In this document: positions 8,809 through 19,400 of the stretch, one piece after another
Layout: each line of letters opens with the position of its first letter
How positions within the stretch are numbered: the first letter of the stretch is position 1
Source: Serratia liquefaciens ATCC 27592
Lineage (GTDB): Bacteria > Pseudomonadota > Gammaproteobacteria > Enterobacterales > Enterobacteriaceae
NCBI RefSeq assembly: GCF_000422085.1
Contig: NC_021741.1
Location: 186,001-250,000, forward strand
Reading direction: 5' to 3'
Length of the DNA stretch: 64,000 bases
Notes under the pieces: model-generated
Told to the model about the DNA's origin: nothing
Databases searched by the model: none
What the model saw: only the letters and a program-made list of their open reading frames with translations
Program-made: the position numbers and the translations under genes

Positions 8809-9474
8809 TCAGCTCGGTTGCAGGCTGCTGTCGCCCTGGCGTGCGGCAATGCGTTTGAGCAGCATATTCAGCAGCACGCCATACATTGGCAGGAAGAACA
8901 GCATGCAGATCAGCACCTTGAAGCTGTAATCGACCAGCGCAATCTCGACCCAGTTGTTGGCCATAAAGGCGTCACTGCTCTTGTAGAATGCAATAAAGAA
9001 GAACGACAGCGTGTCGCTGATATTGCCGAGGAACATGGCCGCGGCAGGGGCCACCCACCAGGCGCTGCGCTGGCGTAACCGGTTGAAAACGTGTACGTCG
9101 AGGATCTGACCGAGCACGTAAGCCATAAAGCTGGCGACGGCGATACGTGCGACAAACAGGTTAAAGCTACCCAGTGCGGCAAACCCCTGCCATTCCCCCT
9201 GATAGGTGACGGTGGAGATGACGTACGAGATAAACAGGGCCGGCACCATCACCGAAAGAATGATGCGTCTCGCCAGCGGGGCGCCAAAAATACGCACCGT
9301 CAGGTCGGTTGCCAGAAAGATAAATGGGAAGGTAAACGCACCCCAGGTGGTATGGAAACCGAAAATGGACATCGGCAACTGCACCAGGTAGTTACTGGAG
9401 GTAATGATGACAATATGGAACAGCGATAGCCAGACCAACGCGGTGAGGCGCTGTCGAGCGGTAAACGAATACAT
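8809..9474 (-). CDS. yhhQ: Queuosine precursor transporter YhhQ
   Basis: YhhQ is an inner-membrane transporter for the 7-cyano-/7-aminomethyl-7-deazaguanine precursors used to make queuosine in tRNA. The 221-residue product has about six membrane segments and is nearly collinear with E. coli YhhQ (221 residues), including TSSNYLVQLP, FHTTWGAFTFPF and LARRIILSVM. It is divergent from tusA; the gap holds two PurR-like sequences. Identification is firm. Confidence 0.95.
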   Translation of the reverse strand: MYSFTARQRLTALVWLSLFHIVIITSSNYLVQLPMSIFGFHTTWGAFTFPFIFLATDLTVRIFGAPLARRIILSVMVPALFISYVISTVTYQGEWQGFAALGSFNLFVARIAVASFMAYVLGQILDVHVFNRLRQRSAWWVAPAAAMFLGNISDTLSFFFIAFYKSSDAFMANNWVEIALVDYSFKVLICMLFFLPMYGVLLNMLLKRIAARQGDSSLQPS

Positions 9475-9553
9475 GTTGTAGCCTTTTTAGCAGTGGGGTG
9501 AGGGAACCCAGAATGTCTTGTCTGTGCAGCGAAATAAGCTGCGCGGCCGCATG

Positions 9554-9606
9554 ATACGCGTTTGCGCAACCAATGCAATGGTTAAATTTAACGCAAACGT
9601 TAACGC
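9554..9606. promoter_or_regulatory. Two PurR-like boxes between yhhQ and tusA
   Basis: ACGCAAACGTTAACGC at 9591-9606 fits the PurR consensus ANGCAANCGNTTNCNT at 10 of 12 fixed positions. A weaker match (ACGCGTTTGCGC, on the minus strand) lies at about 9556-9567. Both are upstream of yhhQ and could repress it when purines are plentiful. Confidence 0.45.
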
Positions 9607-9694
9607 ATCTTGCGCAGAAAAACTACCGGCGTAAACTAGGCGCTAATGAGATGCGGCGAGCGTACGCCGATCGCTTTTGACCGAGAAAAATTGC

Positions 9695-9946
9695 ATGACT
9701 GACTTGTTTGCCCAGGCCGACCAGACGCTTGATGCGCTGGGGCTGCGCTGTCCGGAACCGGTAATGATGGTGCGTAAAACCGTGCGCCATATGGATAACG
9801 GTGAAACCCTGCTGATTATTGCTGACGATCCGGCCACCACCCGCGATATTCCGGGTTTTTGCCGTTTTATGGAGCACACGCTGGTGGCGCAGGAAACTGA
9901 AAAAACGCCTTACCGCTATTTATTGCGTAAAGGTGTTGAGCGCTAA
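9695..9946 (+). CDS. tusA: Sulfur carrier protein TusA
   Basis: TusA accepts sulfur from the cysteine desulfurase IscS and passes it to TusBCD for 2-thiouridine formation in tRNA; it also feeds other sulfur pathways. The 83-residue product contains the active cysteine at 19 in [17 protein letters not shown], the same position as in E. coli TusA (81 residues). An in-frame upstream ATG at 9677 would add six unusual residues; the start at 9695 matches the family. It is divergent from yhhQ, as in E. coli. Confidence 0.95.
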   Translation: MTDLFAQADQTLDALGLRCPEPVMMVRKTVRHMDNGETLLIIADDPATTRDIPGFCRFMEHTLVAQETEKTPYRYLLRKGVER

Positions 9947-9959
9947 TCGCCGCTTTTGC

Positions 9960-11081
9960 CTAGCGTTTTTGCAGTATTTGCTGTGTGTCCGATGCACGAG
10001 CATGCATTGCCAGCCCCCTGAAATCCTGCGGGCGGTAATAGTGGGGCGGCACCGGCAGAGAATGCATCGCATCCGTCGGCCAGAGTTGCAGTTCACCCAG
10101 CTTTGCCAGCCAGAACCCCTGAACCTGCAGCGGTAACATCAGGCGTTGTGGGGCGGTGTTTTCGAACGGCGGCAGAGCCGGCAGGCGATTGCTGCCGGTC
10201 GTGTAATCCCGTTTTAAGACCAGAAACTTCTCCGGTACCCGGCGCTGGCTGTCCCACCAGTCGCCGTCAATCCCGTCAAACTGCCGCTGAGTTGCCCTGA
10301 TGGAGACGGCGCCAAGCTGGTGCAGGGCCTGGGGGAGCAAATTCTCCATGGCGTGGTTGTAGGCCGTTATGGAAACCGCCTGCCCCTGCAAGATAGCATC
10401 GATCGCCAGCCGTGATCCCAGCAGGTTGGAATACAAATCCTCCGGTGAAAAAGCCGAGACCTCCTCCGAAAACCCCGGTACCGACTGATAGCCATACCAC
10501 TGTGCCACTTCATGCCACGCCGCCATTTGAAAGGCGAGTTCTCCTGCCAAATACGCCGCGAGCGTATAGCGCTGCGCAGCATCCTGAGGCGGGGTAAAGG
10601 CGTTCAGCTGGATACGGCGTATTGCCAACTCGGGGCTAAGATCGATATTCCATTGCTGGCCCAATCGGGGTAACAGTTGGCTGAACAGGAAAAGGGTATT
10701 GTCGGCGGTGTCGCGCACGTGAGCGATATCGATAAATCCCCCGCGGCGGGTGTACATCACTCCCAATTGCTCGCTGCCAAGTCCCATCAAGTTGCTAACG
10801 GCATTGAAAGCGCTGTCGTTATAGTGGTGACGGCCAAGCCGGTCGGCATCCACCAGGTTACCCAACTGATAAAAGGGGACTGGGATACCCCAAACTTGCG
10901 CTTTGAGGTTGTAGCCAAAGGCACAGCAGGGGCGCAAACCATCCGGCGGGGACAGCGGCGCAGCCACCGGCCAGGCGATACGGCTTTCGTTGATGGGTTG
11001 CGAGGTCACCAACGTTTCCACGGGTTTGGCAGATAGCGCGGAAGTAAACGACAACAAAACCAGCAGTACAACAGAGCGCAT
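9960..11081 (-). CDS. Exported DUF4056-like protein, last gene of an envelope operon
   Basis: This 373-residue protein has a short signal peptide (ending FTSALSA) and is probably periplasmic or outer-membrane attached. The segment GLRPCCAFGYNLKAQVWGIPVPF with adjacent cysteines resembles the DUF4056 family, which has no known function; that assignment is from memory. A central segment WHEVAQWYGY followed by SEEVSAFSPEDLYSNLLG contains HE plus further acidic residues and could bind a metal, but no classical protease motif is complete. The start overlaps the stop of the upstream Omp85-like gene (TAATG), so the two are probably translated together. Confidence 0.75.
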   Translation of the reverse strand: MRSVVLLVLLSFTSALSAKPVETLVTSQPINESRIAWPVAAPLSPPDGLRPCCAFGYNLKAQVWGIPVPFYQLGNLVDADRLGRHHYNDSAFNAVSNLMGLGSEQLGVMYTRRGGFIDIAHVRDTADNTLFLFSQLLPRLGQQWNIDLSPELAIRRIQLNAFTPPQDAAQRYTLAAYLAGELAFQMAAWHEVAQWYGYQSVPGFSEEVSAFSPEDLYSNLLGSRLAIDAILQGQAVSITAYNHAMENLLPQALHQLGAVSIRATQRQFDGIDGDWWDSQRRVPEKFLVLKRDYTTGSNRLPALPPFENTAPQRLMLPLQVQGFWLAKLGELQLWPTDAMHSLPVPPHYYRPQDFRGLAMHARASDTQQILQKR

Positions 11082-12217
11082 TAAAAAGCTTCCCCAACCT
11101 GAAAGTAAAATCCACTGCTGCCACGTCCGATGCCAAAATCGAGCCGCACGTTCATTTTCGGTTTGAATTCAAAACGGTAACCCGCTCCCAGCGTGGGTAA
11201 CCAGGGCCCCTGACCCAAATCGCCGGCCTTGCTACTTAGCGTTCCCGCACCGGCCCAAAGAACGTAACCGTGGCGCCAGTTCAGCTTGCGACGATACTCG
11301 ATCTGGCTGCTGAACACATTTCTGTCGCGATAGCGGCCTTGATAATAGCCGCGCATGCGTTTGTCGTCACCCAGGCCGGACAGCCTGTCCCAGGGCACCT
11401 CGCCCGTCGTCAGGCGGCTGTAAGCGTCTAACGCCAGCACGCTTTTCGCACTCAAGCTGTGGTAGGCATTGTACTGGCCTTCTACAGCATTGAAACGGCT
11501 GTCGCCGCCCAATTCTGGCGCAAAATAGGTGTCGCTCAGGCGAAGATACTGGCCACGGCTGGCATTAGAAACGAAGTCGCGCGTATCGTAACTCAGCGAA
11601 CCGCTGACTCCTGAACTTAGCGATGAAACGCCGGCTTTTTGGGCCCTTAACAGGCTGCTGTCATCCTCATCAGTTTTGCTGGCGTGCGTCGAGGAAAAAT
11701 CCCAGCCAACCCCCGCGTAGGTGGCATTGGCAATGCGATACAGCAGCTGTGGGGCTATCTGGAATGCCTGCTGCGTGTACTTTTCTTTGTTGCCGTTGTT
11801 ATGCCCAGCCTGGTAACCGGTGCCCCAGAAATAGGTGGGCATATTATTCAGCGAGCCGTCGGCAAAAAAACGCCATTGGTCGTCAGCGAAAAAACTGTGG
11901 TTTTGGAAACCGACGCCGAAGGCACCGGTGGTGCTGAAAAAGCCCTTTAACGCCAGCGTCGAGTTTTGGCTGACTTTATCCTGGCTGTCCGGGCGATATA
12001 TCCCCACGACGGCGGTACCGATGCCAAGACCGAGTTCTGGCGTATAGAACGGGCCGGGCAAGACCCCCCAATCGATGGCTTTGCTGCTGTCGAATTGGTT
12101 GTTAGACCCCAAAGGGGCCAACATTTCATCTATTTGCTGGCGTGACAACAAAGTGGCGTGAGCTCCGGGTAGCAGAACCAACAATACCAGCGGCAAACTG
12201 CGGATCGATATTGCCAT
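11081..12217 (-). CDS. BamA/TamA-family (Omp85-like) outer-membrane barrel without POTRA domains
   Basis: The 378-residue product has a signal peptide (ending PGAHA) and a C-terminal beta barrel ending in phenylalanine. The segment LGDDKRMRGYYQGRYRDRNVFSSQIEYRRKL corresponds to the surface-antigen motif of Omp85 proteins (RGY in place of VRGF). Only about 60 residues precede the barrel, so POTRA domains are missing; this is the short 'surface antigen' form rather than BamA or TamA. It lies between two other exported products with one-base stop/start overlaps on both sides. Its job is unknown; membership in the superfamily is well supported. Confidence 0.8.
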   Translation of the reverse strand: MAISIRSLPLVLLVLLPGAHATLLSRQQIDEMLAPLGSNNQFDSSKAIDWGVLPGPFYTPELGLGIGTAVVGIYRPDSQDKVSQNSTLALKGFFSTTGAFGVGFQNHSFFADDQWRFFADGSLNNMPTYFWGTGYQAGHNNGNKEKYTQQAFQIAPQLLYRIANATYAGVGWDFSSTHASKTDEDDSSLLRAQKAGVSSLSSGVSGSLSYDTRDFVSNASRGQYLRLSDTYFAPELGGDSRFNAVEGQYNAYHSLSAKSVLALDAYSRLTTGEVPWDRLSGLGDDKRMRGYYQGRYRDRNVFSSQIEYRRKLNWRHGYVLWAGAGTLSSKAGDLGQGPWLPTLGAGYRFEFKPKMNVRLDFGIGRGSSGFYFQVGEAF

Positions 12218-13284
12218 CAGAAGCGATATTCACCGGAGACCATAAAGCTGTTACGTTCGCTAAAGCCAAATTCGGTCAACAGGTTAAAGTGTCTGGTGAT
12301 CTCGTATTGCGTGCCAATCAGTACGTTCCACGGCGATTGCAGGTGCTGTTTCACGTCAAAACGGCCTTCACCCTGCTGATTGGCCATCATCATCAGGCTC
12401 TGAAGTTCGGTTGGCATTTTTAAATCACTCAGGCTGCCTTTGAACCTCTGCTGGACGTCCTGATACATGGTGCCGACCCACAGGTTGAGATGGGTTTGGC
12501 CACTGATACCGGGCACCAGGAAGCGGTAACCTACCCGAGGCGACACCGTCAGTGCGGAAATCTGACCATCAAGGATATCGAAATTGGTGCGGGTGTAGTT
12601 GGTATCGACCGAGGTGAACCAGTTCTCATATCCCCCAACCAGCGTGAAACCGGCGCCGTAAGTGGTGCCTTTAAAATCGAGCTTAAAATCCAGATCGCGC
12701 AGTTGCCCACTTTGATTCATGCGGTGTACCTGACCCGCGATAACCTTGTTCAGGAAGCCTTTTTGTTGACTGGGATCGGCGTCTACGGAGACCTGGGACA
12801 ACGAGCTGCCTTTGGTATGGCCGATGATCCCGTAAACATTGAGGAATGGCAGTACCCAGGTGTCCAGACGCATGGTTTCCGTTTTGCTTTTCTCGCGAGT
12901 TTTGCCCACGTCGATGTTGAACAAATTGGATGGTAAGGGAGTTTTACCCAGGCTGAGGCCGGAAAATTGGATACTGTCGACATCGATATTTTGCCGCATG
13001 TTCATGTAGTTGATGCCGATCCCGAAGGGTTCCGGCAGATCATAACCACGGGCGCGTGCTTCATCCCCCCAAATCGGCAACAGGCGATGCTCAGGCTGGG
13101 GTTTTGCCTTGGGCGCATCGTTATGCTGGGCTGCGGGTAAGGCGTTAGGGGTGGTGAAAAGGGGGCGATCGGCGCTATCAATGAGTTGCATTGTGGCGGC
13201 AGAGTCAGGCTGCTGCGCCAGAGCCAGTGTAGGGATAAAAGGGACGACGATCAGGTTCAGGATTTTAAAATATAGCGGTTTCAT
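12217..13284 (-). CDS. Putative outer-membrane protein of unknown function, first gene of the operon
   Basis: The 355-residue product has a signal peptide (ending PTLALA), a proline-rich linker to about residue 70, and then alternating hydrophobic/polar strands ending SGEYRF with C-terminal phenylalanine, as in outer-membrane barrels. I do not recognise the family. Conserved-looking segments are PFGIGINYMNMRQNIDVDSI and FTLVGGYENWFTSVDTNYT. Its stop overlaps the next start (TGATG). The three-gene operon sits between tusA and zntA, which are neighbours in E. coli, so it is an accessory insertion. Confidence 0.75.
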   Translation of the reverse strand: MKPLYFKILNLIVVPFIPTLALAQQPDSAATMQLIDSADRPLFTTPNALPAAQHNDAPKAKPQPEHRLLPIWGDEARARGYDLPEPFGIGINYMNMRQNIDVDSIQFSGLSLGKTPLPSNLFNIDVGKTREKSKTETMRLDTWVLPFLNVYGIIGHTKGSSLSQVSVDADPSQQKGFLNKVIAGQVHRMNQSGQLRDLDFKLDFKGTTYGAGFTLVGGYENWFTSVDTNYTRTNFDILDGQISALTVSPRVGYRFLVPGISGQTHLNLWVGTMYQDVQQRFKGSLSDLKMPTELQSLMMMANQQGEGRFDVKQHLQSPWNVLIGTQYEITRHFNLLTEFGFSERNSFMVSGEYRF

Positions 13285-13420
13285 TCATTCGGCCATGACT
13301 CTGATAAGTTAAGTAGGCTTATCGGGTTTCAGGAATAGGTGGCGGAAGAATATAGAAAGGCATGCTGGTTTTATGGTTATTACGTGCGACTTGCCGGTGT
13401 TATTTTTCGGCTAAGTGAAT

Positions 13421-13444
13421 CAGGATGCCATTGCTGGCATCCTG
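13421..13444. terminator. Hairpin after zntA
   Basis: A perfect 10-bp inverted repeat CAGGATGCCA/TGGCATCCTG with a 4-base loop lies just past the zntA stop. The T tract is poor, but position and stem strength suggest a transcript end for zntA. Confidence 0.55.
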
Positions 13445-13458
13445 ATATGTGGTTCTTA

Positions 13459-15774
13459 TTACTGACGTTTCTTCAGCAAGCGTAGGGCGTTGGCGGTGAC
13501 CAGCGCGGTAGCGCCAGAGTCCGCCAACACCGCCAGCCACAGCCCGGTCAGGCCCATCAGGGTGGTGATCAGGAATATCCCTTTCAGACCCAACGCAATG
13601 GTGATGTTCTGGCGGATATTGGCGTGTGTAGCGCGCGAGATGCGGATCATCTCCGCCACGCCCAGCAGCCGATTGTGCGTCAGCGCCGCGTCGGCGGTTT
13701 CCAGCGCCACGTCGGTGCCACTGCCCATGGCAATACCGATGCTGGAGGCTTTCATTGCCGGCGCATCGTTGATGCCATCGCCGATCATCGCCGTTGGGCG
13801 CAGCTCGCTCAACTCGGTTACCGCCCTCACTTTATCTTCCGGCAGCAAACCGGCACGGTAGTCCAGCCCCAGCTCGGCGGCAATCGCTGCGGCCGCTCGA
13901 GGGTTGTCGCCGGTTAACATTACGCCGTTGATCCCCAACGCATTCAGTTCGGCAATCGCCTGCTTGGCGTCGCTGCGCAGCGTATCGCGCAGGGCCAGCA
14001 GGCCGATCGGCACGCCATCTTCCAGTACCACTACCGCCGTTTTACCGGCATTTTCCAACCGTTCCACCTGGTTAGCACCTTGCTGATTGAGCAAGCCTGC
14101 AGCCAGTTTGGCCGGTGTACTGATCAGCACGGTTTTACCGTCGACAATGCCTTCCACACCGACGCCGGCCAACGCACGACGGTTCTGTGCCGGCGGCAAA
14201 GGAGCACCATATTGTTCGGCGCGATTGATAATGGCCTGTGCCAATGGGTGATGGGAGCCAGCTTCTACCGCTGCGGCAAGGATCAACAGTGACTGTTCGC
14301 TGATGCCGTTGAGCGGCAGCACATCCGTCACCGTCGGTTTGCCCTCCGTCAGGGTACCGGTTTTATCGAAGGCGATGGTTTGCACCTGGCCGAGCTGTTC
14401 CAGCGCCGCGCCACCTTTAATCAACGCGCCGCGACGGGTTGCCGCCGCCAGTCCGGAGGTAATGGCTGCCGGAGTGGAAATCACCAGTGCACAAGGACAG
14501 CCGATCAGCAACAGGGTCAGGCCGCGATAAATCCAGACATCCCAGGGTTGAGCATACATCAACGGTGGCACCAGAATTACCGCGATAGCCAGCAGCATAA
14601 TGGCCGGGGTGTAGTAACGGCTGAAACGGTCAAGGAAACGCTCGATCGGCGCACGGCGCTCTTCGGCTTCTTCAATCAGCTGCAGGATACGGTCGATGGC
14701 GTTTTTGCCCGGCTCGGAAATCACCTTCATCTGCGCGGCCTGATCGACCGACAAACTGCCCGCCGCCACTTTCTGACCTTGCTGACGCTCGACCGGGACC
14801 GACTCGCCGGTCAGGGCGCTTTCGTCGAAGCTGGCGAACGGGTTGAGCAGCTCGGCATCGGCCGGAAGGCGACCGCCGGGGGCAATTTCAATCACATCGC
14901 CGGGGCGCAAGCTGGAGACCGGCACGCGTCTACGCTCGGTACCCTGCAGCAGCAGGGCATCTTCAGGAACCAGCTCCATCAACGCTTTCACGCCACGACG
15001 GGCGCGGTTGGCGGCGTAGGATTCGAGCATTTCGCCGACCATAAACAGCAGCAGCACCATGGCCGCTTCGGCAGTAGCGCCGATAAACAGCGCGCCGATG
15101 GCCGCCACGCTCATCAGCGTTTCGATGGCAAACGGCGTGCCGGAGCGGATCAGACGTATCGCCTTGGTGGCGACTGGTGCTAACCCCACCAGCGTGGTGG
15201 CGATAAAGGCAATGCGGCTCAGCTCAGGGTTGACCATGCTGAGTGCCCAACTGACGATCATCAGCGCGGTGAGCAGCAGCAACGGGCCGAATTCCCCCAG
15301 GCGTGAAGGTTTAGGTGGCTCGGCTTGGGTTGCCTGGGTACCAAGCAGGGTAAAACCGGCTTGTTTTACCGCATCCTGAATGCGCAGGCTGAGATCGGAC
15401 TGACCGTCTACCACCAGCTTTTCGGTGGCGAATAACACCCGTGCGTTTACGACACCCGGGATGGCAGTAACGGCATTTTCAATCTTTTTAGCGCAGCTGG
15501 GGCAGTCCATACCCGTGACTTTCCAACTGTAGCGCTCGTTGCCGGAGAGAGGGGCGGCAGCGAGCCTGTCACTTTCCTCGTCCGGATCCCCATGATCGTC
15601 AGCGCTGCAACAGCTGGCGCCATGATCGTGAGCATGAGAGTGTTCGCCAGGGTTGACGGCGTTTTGTTTTTCACTGCTGCAACCGTGCTGGGTTTTGCTG
15701 TGGCTGTGATTGCACCCGCAGCCACCTTCGGCATGGTTATGTTCCTGATGATTGTGATTTTCATGGTTATGCAT
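13459..15774 (-). CDS. zntA: Zn(II)/Cd(II)/Pb(II)-exporting P-type ATPase
   Basis: ZntA pumps zinc, cadmium and lead out across the inner membrane using ATP. The 771-residue protein has, in order: a His/Cys-rich stretch (residues 1-65), a heavy-metal domain GMDCPSCA (Cys91, Cys94), membrane segments, the transport motif CPC near residue 427, the phosphorylation motif DKTGT near residue 470 and GDGINDAPA. E. coli ZntA has 732 residues, so the metal-rich N-terminus is extended. GAGGGGGG precedes the start. The promoter carries a ZntR-type operator with a 20-base spacer. Confidence 0.97.
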   Translation of the reverse strand: MHNHENHNHQEHNHAEGGCGCNHSHSKTQHGCSSEKQNAVNPGEHSHAHDHGASCCSADDHGDPDEESDRLAAAPLSGNERYSWKVTGMDCPSCAKKIENAVTAIPGVVNARVLFATEKLVVDGQSDLSLRIQDAVKQAGFTLLGTQATQAEPPKPSRLGEFGPLLLLTALMIVSWALSMVNPELSRIAFIATTLVGLAPVATKAIRLIRSGTPFAIETLMSVAAIGALFIGATAEAAMVLLLFMVGEMLESYAANRARRGVKALMELVPEDALLLQGTERRRVPVSSLRPGDVIEIAPGGRLPADAELLNPFASFDESALTGESVPVERQQGQKVAAGSLSVDQAAQMKVISEPGKNAIDRILQLIEEAEERRAPIERFLDRFSRYYTPAIMLLAIAVILVPPLMYAQPWDVWIYRGLTLLLIGCPCALVISTPAAITSGLAAATRRGALIKGGAALEQLGQVQTIAFDKTGTLTEGKPTVTDVLPLNGISEQSLLILAAAVEAGSHHPLAQAIINRAEQYGAPLPPAQNRRALAGVGVEGIVDGKTVLISTPAKLAAGLLNQQGANQVERLENAGKTAVVVLEDGVPIGLLALRDTLRSDAKQAIAELNALGINGVMLTGDNPRAAAAIAAELGLDYRAGLLPEDKVRAVTELSELRPTAMIGDGINDAPAMKASSIGIAMGSGTDVALETADAALTHNRLLGVAEMIRISRATHANIRQNITIALGLKGIFLITTLMGLTGLWLAVLADSGATALVTANALRLLKKRQ

Positions 15775-15815
15775 AACGTCCCCCCTCAGGGCAGTTAATG
15801 AGCTTCTTGAAACAA

Positions 15816-15847
15816 ACTCTACACCCTGGAGCCCACTCCAGAGTCAA
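15816..15847 (-). promoter_or_regulatory. zntA promoter with ZntR operator
   Basis: On the minus strand TTGACT (15842-15847) and TAGAGT (15816-15821) are separated by 20 bases, the long spacer typical of MerR-family promoters. The spacer carries the dyad ACTCTGGAG...CTCCAGGGT (15823-15844), very similar to the E. coli ZntR operator. ZntR would twist the DNA and activate when zinc is in excess. Confidence 0.85.
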
Positions 15848-17901
<2,054 letters not shown>

Positions 17902-17914
17902 CAGTGCAGGTGGT

Positions 17915-17942
17915 AACGCCCGGCGCCGGTTGGCCGGGCGTT
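17915..17942 (+). terminator. Hairpin between serralysin and its inhibitor gene
   Basis: A perfect 10-bp stem AACGCCCGGC/GCCGGGCGTT with an 8-base loop lies between the serralysin stop and the ribosome binding site of the inhibitor gene. With only TT following it is a weak terminator or an mRNA-stabilising element, and could make inhibitor expression lower than protease expression. Confidence 0.6.
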
Positions 17943-17956
17943 ATACAGGAGACGAT

Positions 17957-18334
17957 ATGAAGGGCAGCTTAGCGCACGCCGCCTTAGTGGCAGGCGGCAT
18001 GATGGTTACGGGAGCAGTTATGGCCAGCAGTTTGGTTCTTCCCAGCGCGCAATCATTGGCGGGGCAATGGCAGGTCGCCAATGCCGAACAACAATGTCAG
18101 ATTGAGTTTTTGGCCGGTGAACAGAGTGAAATCAACGGCTACTCCTTGGTTGATCGGCAGCACTGTTTGGAAAAGGTGTTAACCGCCGAGGTGGTCGGTT
18201 GGCGCCCGGCACCGGACGGCATCGCTTTGCTGCGGGCGGATGGCAGTACGCTGGCGTTCTTCTCGCGCGATGGCGATATTTACCGCAACCAGCTTGGCGC
18301 GGATGACGGACTGACGCTGAAAGCGCTGGTATAA
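17957..18334 (+). CDS. inh: Serralysin inhibitor (I38 family)
   Basis: This 125-residue periplasmic protein binds serralysin-type proteases tightly and protects the cell from enzyme that is activated inside. It has a signal peptide (cleavage after VMA, residue 23), the N-terminal strand SSLVLPSAQSLAGQWQV that inserts into the protease cleft, and two cysteines (47 and 70) that form the family disulfide. AGGAG lies 6 bases before the ATG at 17957; a longer frame begins inside the protease gene. Position directly after serralysin matches the aprA-inh and prt-inh arrangement of other bacteria. Confidence 0.93.
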   Translation: MKGSLAHAALVAGGMMVTGAVMASSLVLPSAQSLAGQWQVANAEQQCQIEFLAGEQSEINGYSLVDRQHCLEKVLTAEVVGWRPAPDGIALLRADGSTLAFFSRDGDIYRNQLGADDGLTLKALV

Positions 18335-18339
18335 CAACA

Positions 18340-18362
18340 GCGGGTTCGGCAGTCGAACCCGC
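18340..18362. terminator. Bidirectional hairpin, inhibitor/yhhN
   Basis: A perfect 9-bp stem GCGGGTTCG/CGAACCCGC with a 5-base loop lies between the two convergent stop codons. Confidence 0.6.
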
Positions 18363-18373
18363 CCTGAGCAGCC

Positions 18374-19000
18374 TTACAGATACAGCGAACGTACGATCAG
18401 GAAATGGCCGGAGAAATAGCAGAAGGCCACCAGCGCATCCGCAGCGCGGAAGGTCCAGCGATAACGGTTAACCAGCCACACCACGTTGGCCAGCAGCAGC
18501 AGTGAAGTGCCCGCCAGCAGCGAGAAACCGAAATCGGTGCTGCGCATAAAGTACTGCTCACCCGCCAGCCACACCATCAGCAGCGTCATCGCTACATAAG
18601 TGGCGATCGGCCAACGCATTTCTTCCAGTCGCGTCCAAATTGTTGCCAGTAACAGCACGCCGATAATCAGCAGCGCCAGCGGCAGCGGCCAAAACAGGCT
18701 GAAGGTCATCTGACTGGCGAAGCTCAGGGTATACAGCAAGTGCGACAGGAAAAAGGCACCGATGGCGTAAAGCACGCGTTCGCGCGGCAGCAGCAGCAGG
18801 GTGTCGGCGATCAGGGTTGCCAGCAGGCCGAGGACGATCAGATACCCTGCAGGCCCCAACACCGGCGCTTGCCAGGCCAGCAATAACAACAGCAGCAGGG
18901 TGATGGGCTTAAACACCCAGCGCTGCCAGCGAGGCCCACGGTAGGAGGCATCGACGAACAGCCAACCGGAAAAGAATACGGCAAGGAACGGCCAACTCAT
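18374..19000 (-). CDS. yhhN: YhhN family membrane protein
   Basis: YhhN belongs to the TMEM86/lysoplasmalogenase-like membrane family. The 208-residue product (same length as E. coli YhhN) has about eight hydrophobic segments and the conserved pieces [28 protein letters not shown] and [11 protein letters not shown]. The start at 19000 (GGAAG upstream) matches E. coli; the longer open frame to 19183 adds residues unlike the family. In E. coli the neighbours are zntA and yhhM; here serralysin lies on one side and the regulatory island on the other. Enzyme activity is inferred only from distant relatives. Confidence 0.93.
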   Translation of the reverse strand: MSWPFLAVFFSGWLFVDASYRGPRWQRWVFKPITLLLLLLLAWQAPVLGPAGYLIVLGLLATLIADTLLLLPRERVLYAIGAFFLSHLLYTLSFASQMTFSLFWPLPLALLIIGVLLLATIWTRLEEMRWPIATYVAMTLLMVWLAGEQYFMRSTDFGFSLLAGTSLLLLANVVWLVNRYRWTFRAADALVAFCYFSGHFLIVRSLYL

Positions 19001-19400
19001 TATGTCTTCCTTATTCATTGTGGGAACCACAGCAACCGGTTCCAAATTGTTACCAGTGTCACTTCCTGTTTGCAGTGTAGGCAGCGCCTCTGCGATCGAC
19101 AATGCTTTCTTGCTGATGAACTGTAACTTATTTGCAGAGTAAGAAAGGGAGCCGTGGTTTTTCTCAGGAAAATTTACTGACAATGGCTGCTCGACCGCCG
19201 TGAATCATTTTCTAAGAACAATAACTGCCCGATGCGAATGCTAATTAATTAGTAATTAATGCTGCGCGTGACAATAATAGCTAAGGATTAATCTTAGAGT
19301 CTCATTACTATTTAGCACGTTTGGTAACTGTATTTGCATTTTTGGCTGTTTTTTAAACCCGCCATCGGTCCTGCTTGATACATGATGTTTCTGGGGAGTT
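19001..19400. promoter_or_regulatory. 400-base gap upstream of recombinase 1
   Basis: No gene is supported here. The stretch should hold the yhhN promoter (minus) and the recombinase 1 promoter (plus). It includes a perfect 17-base palindrome ATTAATTA-G-TAATTAAT at 19244-19260, a possible regulator or IHF-type site. Confidence 0.35.
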
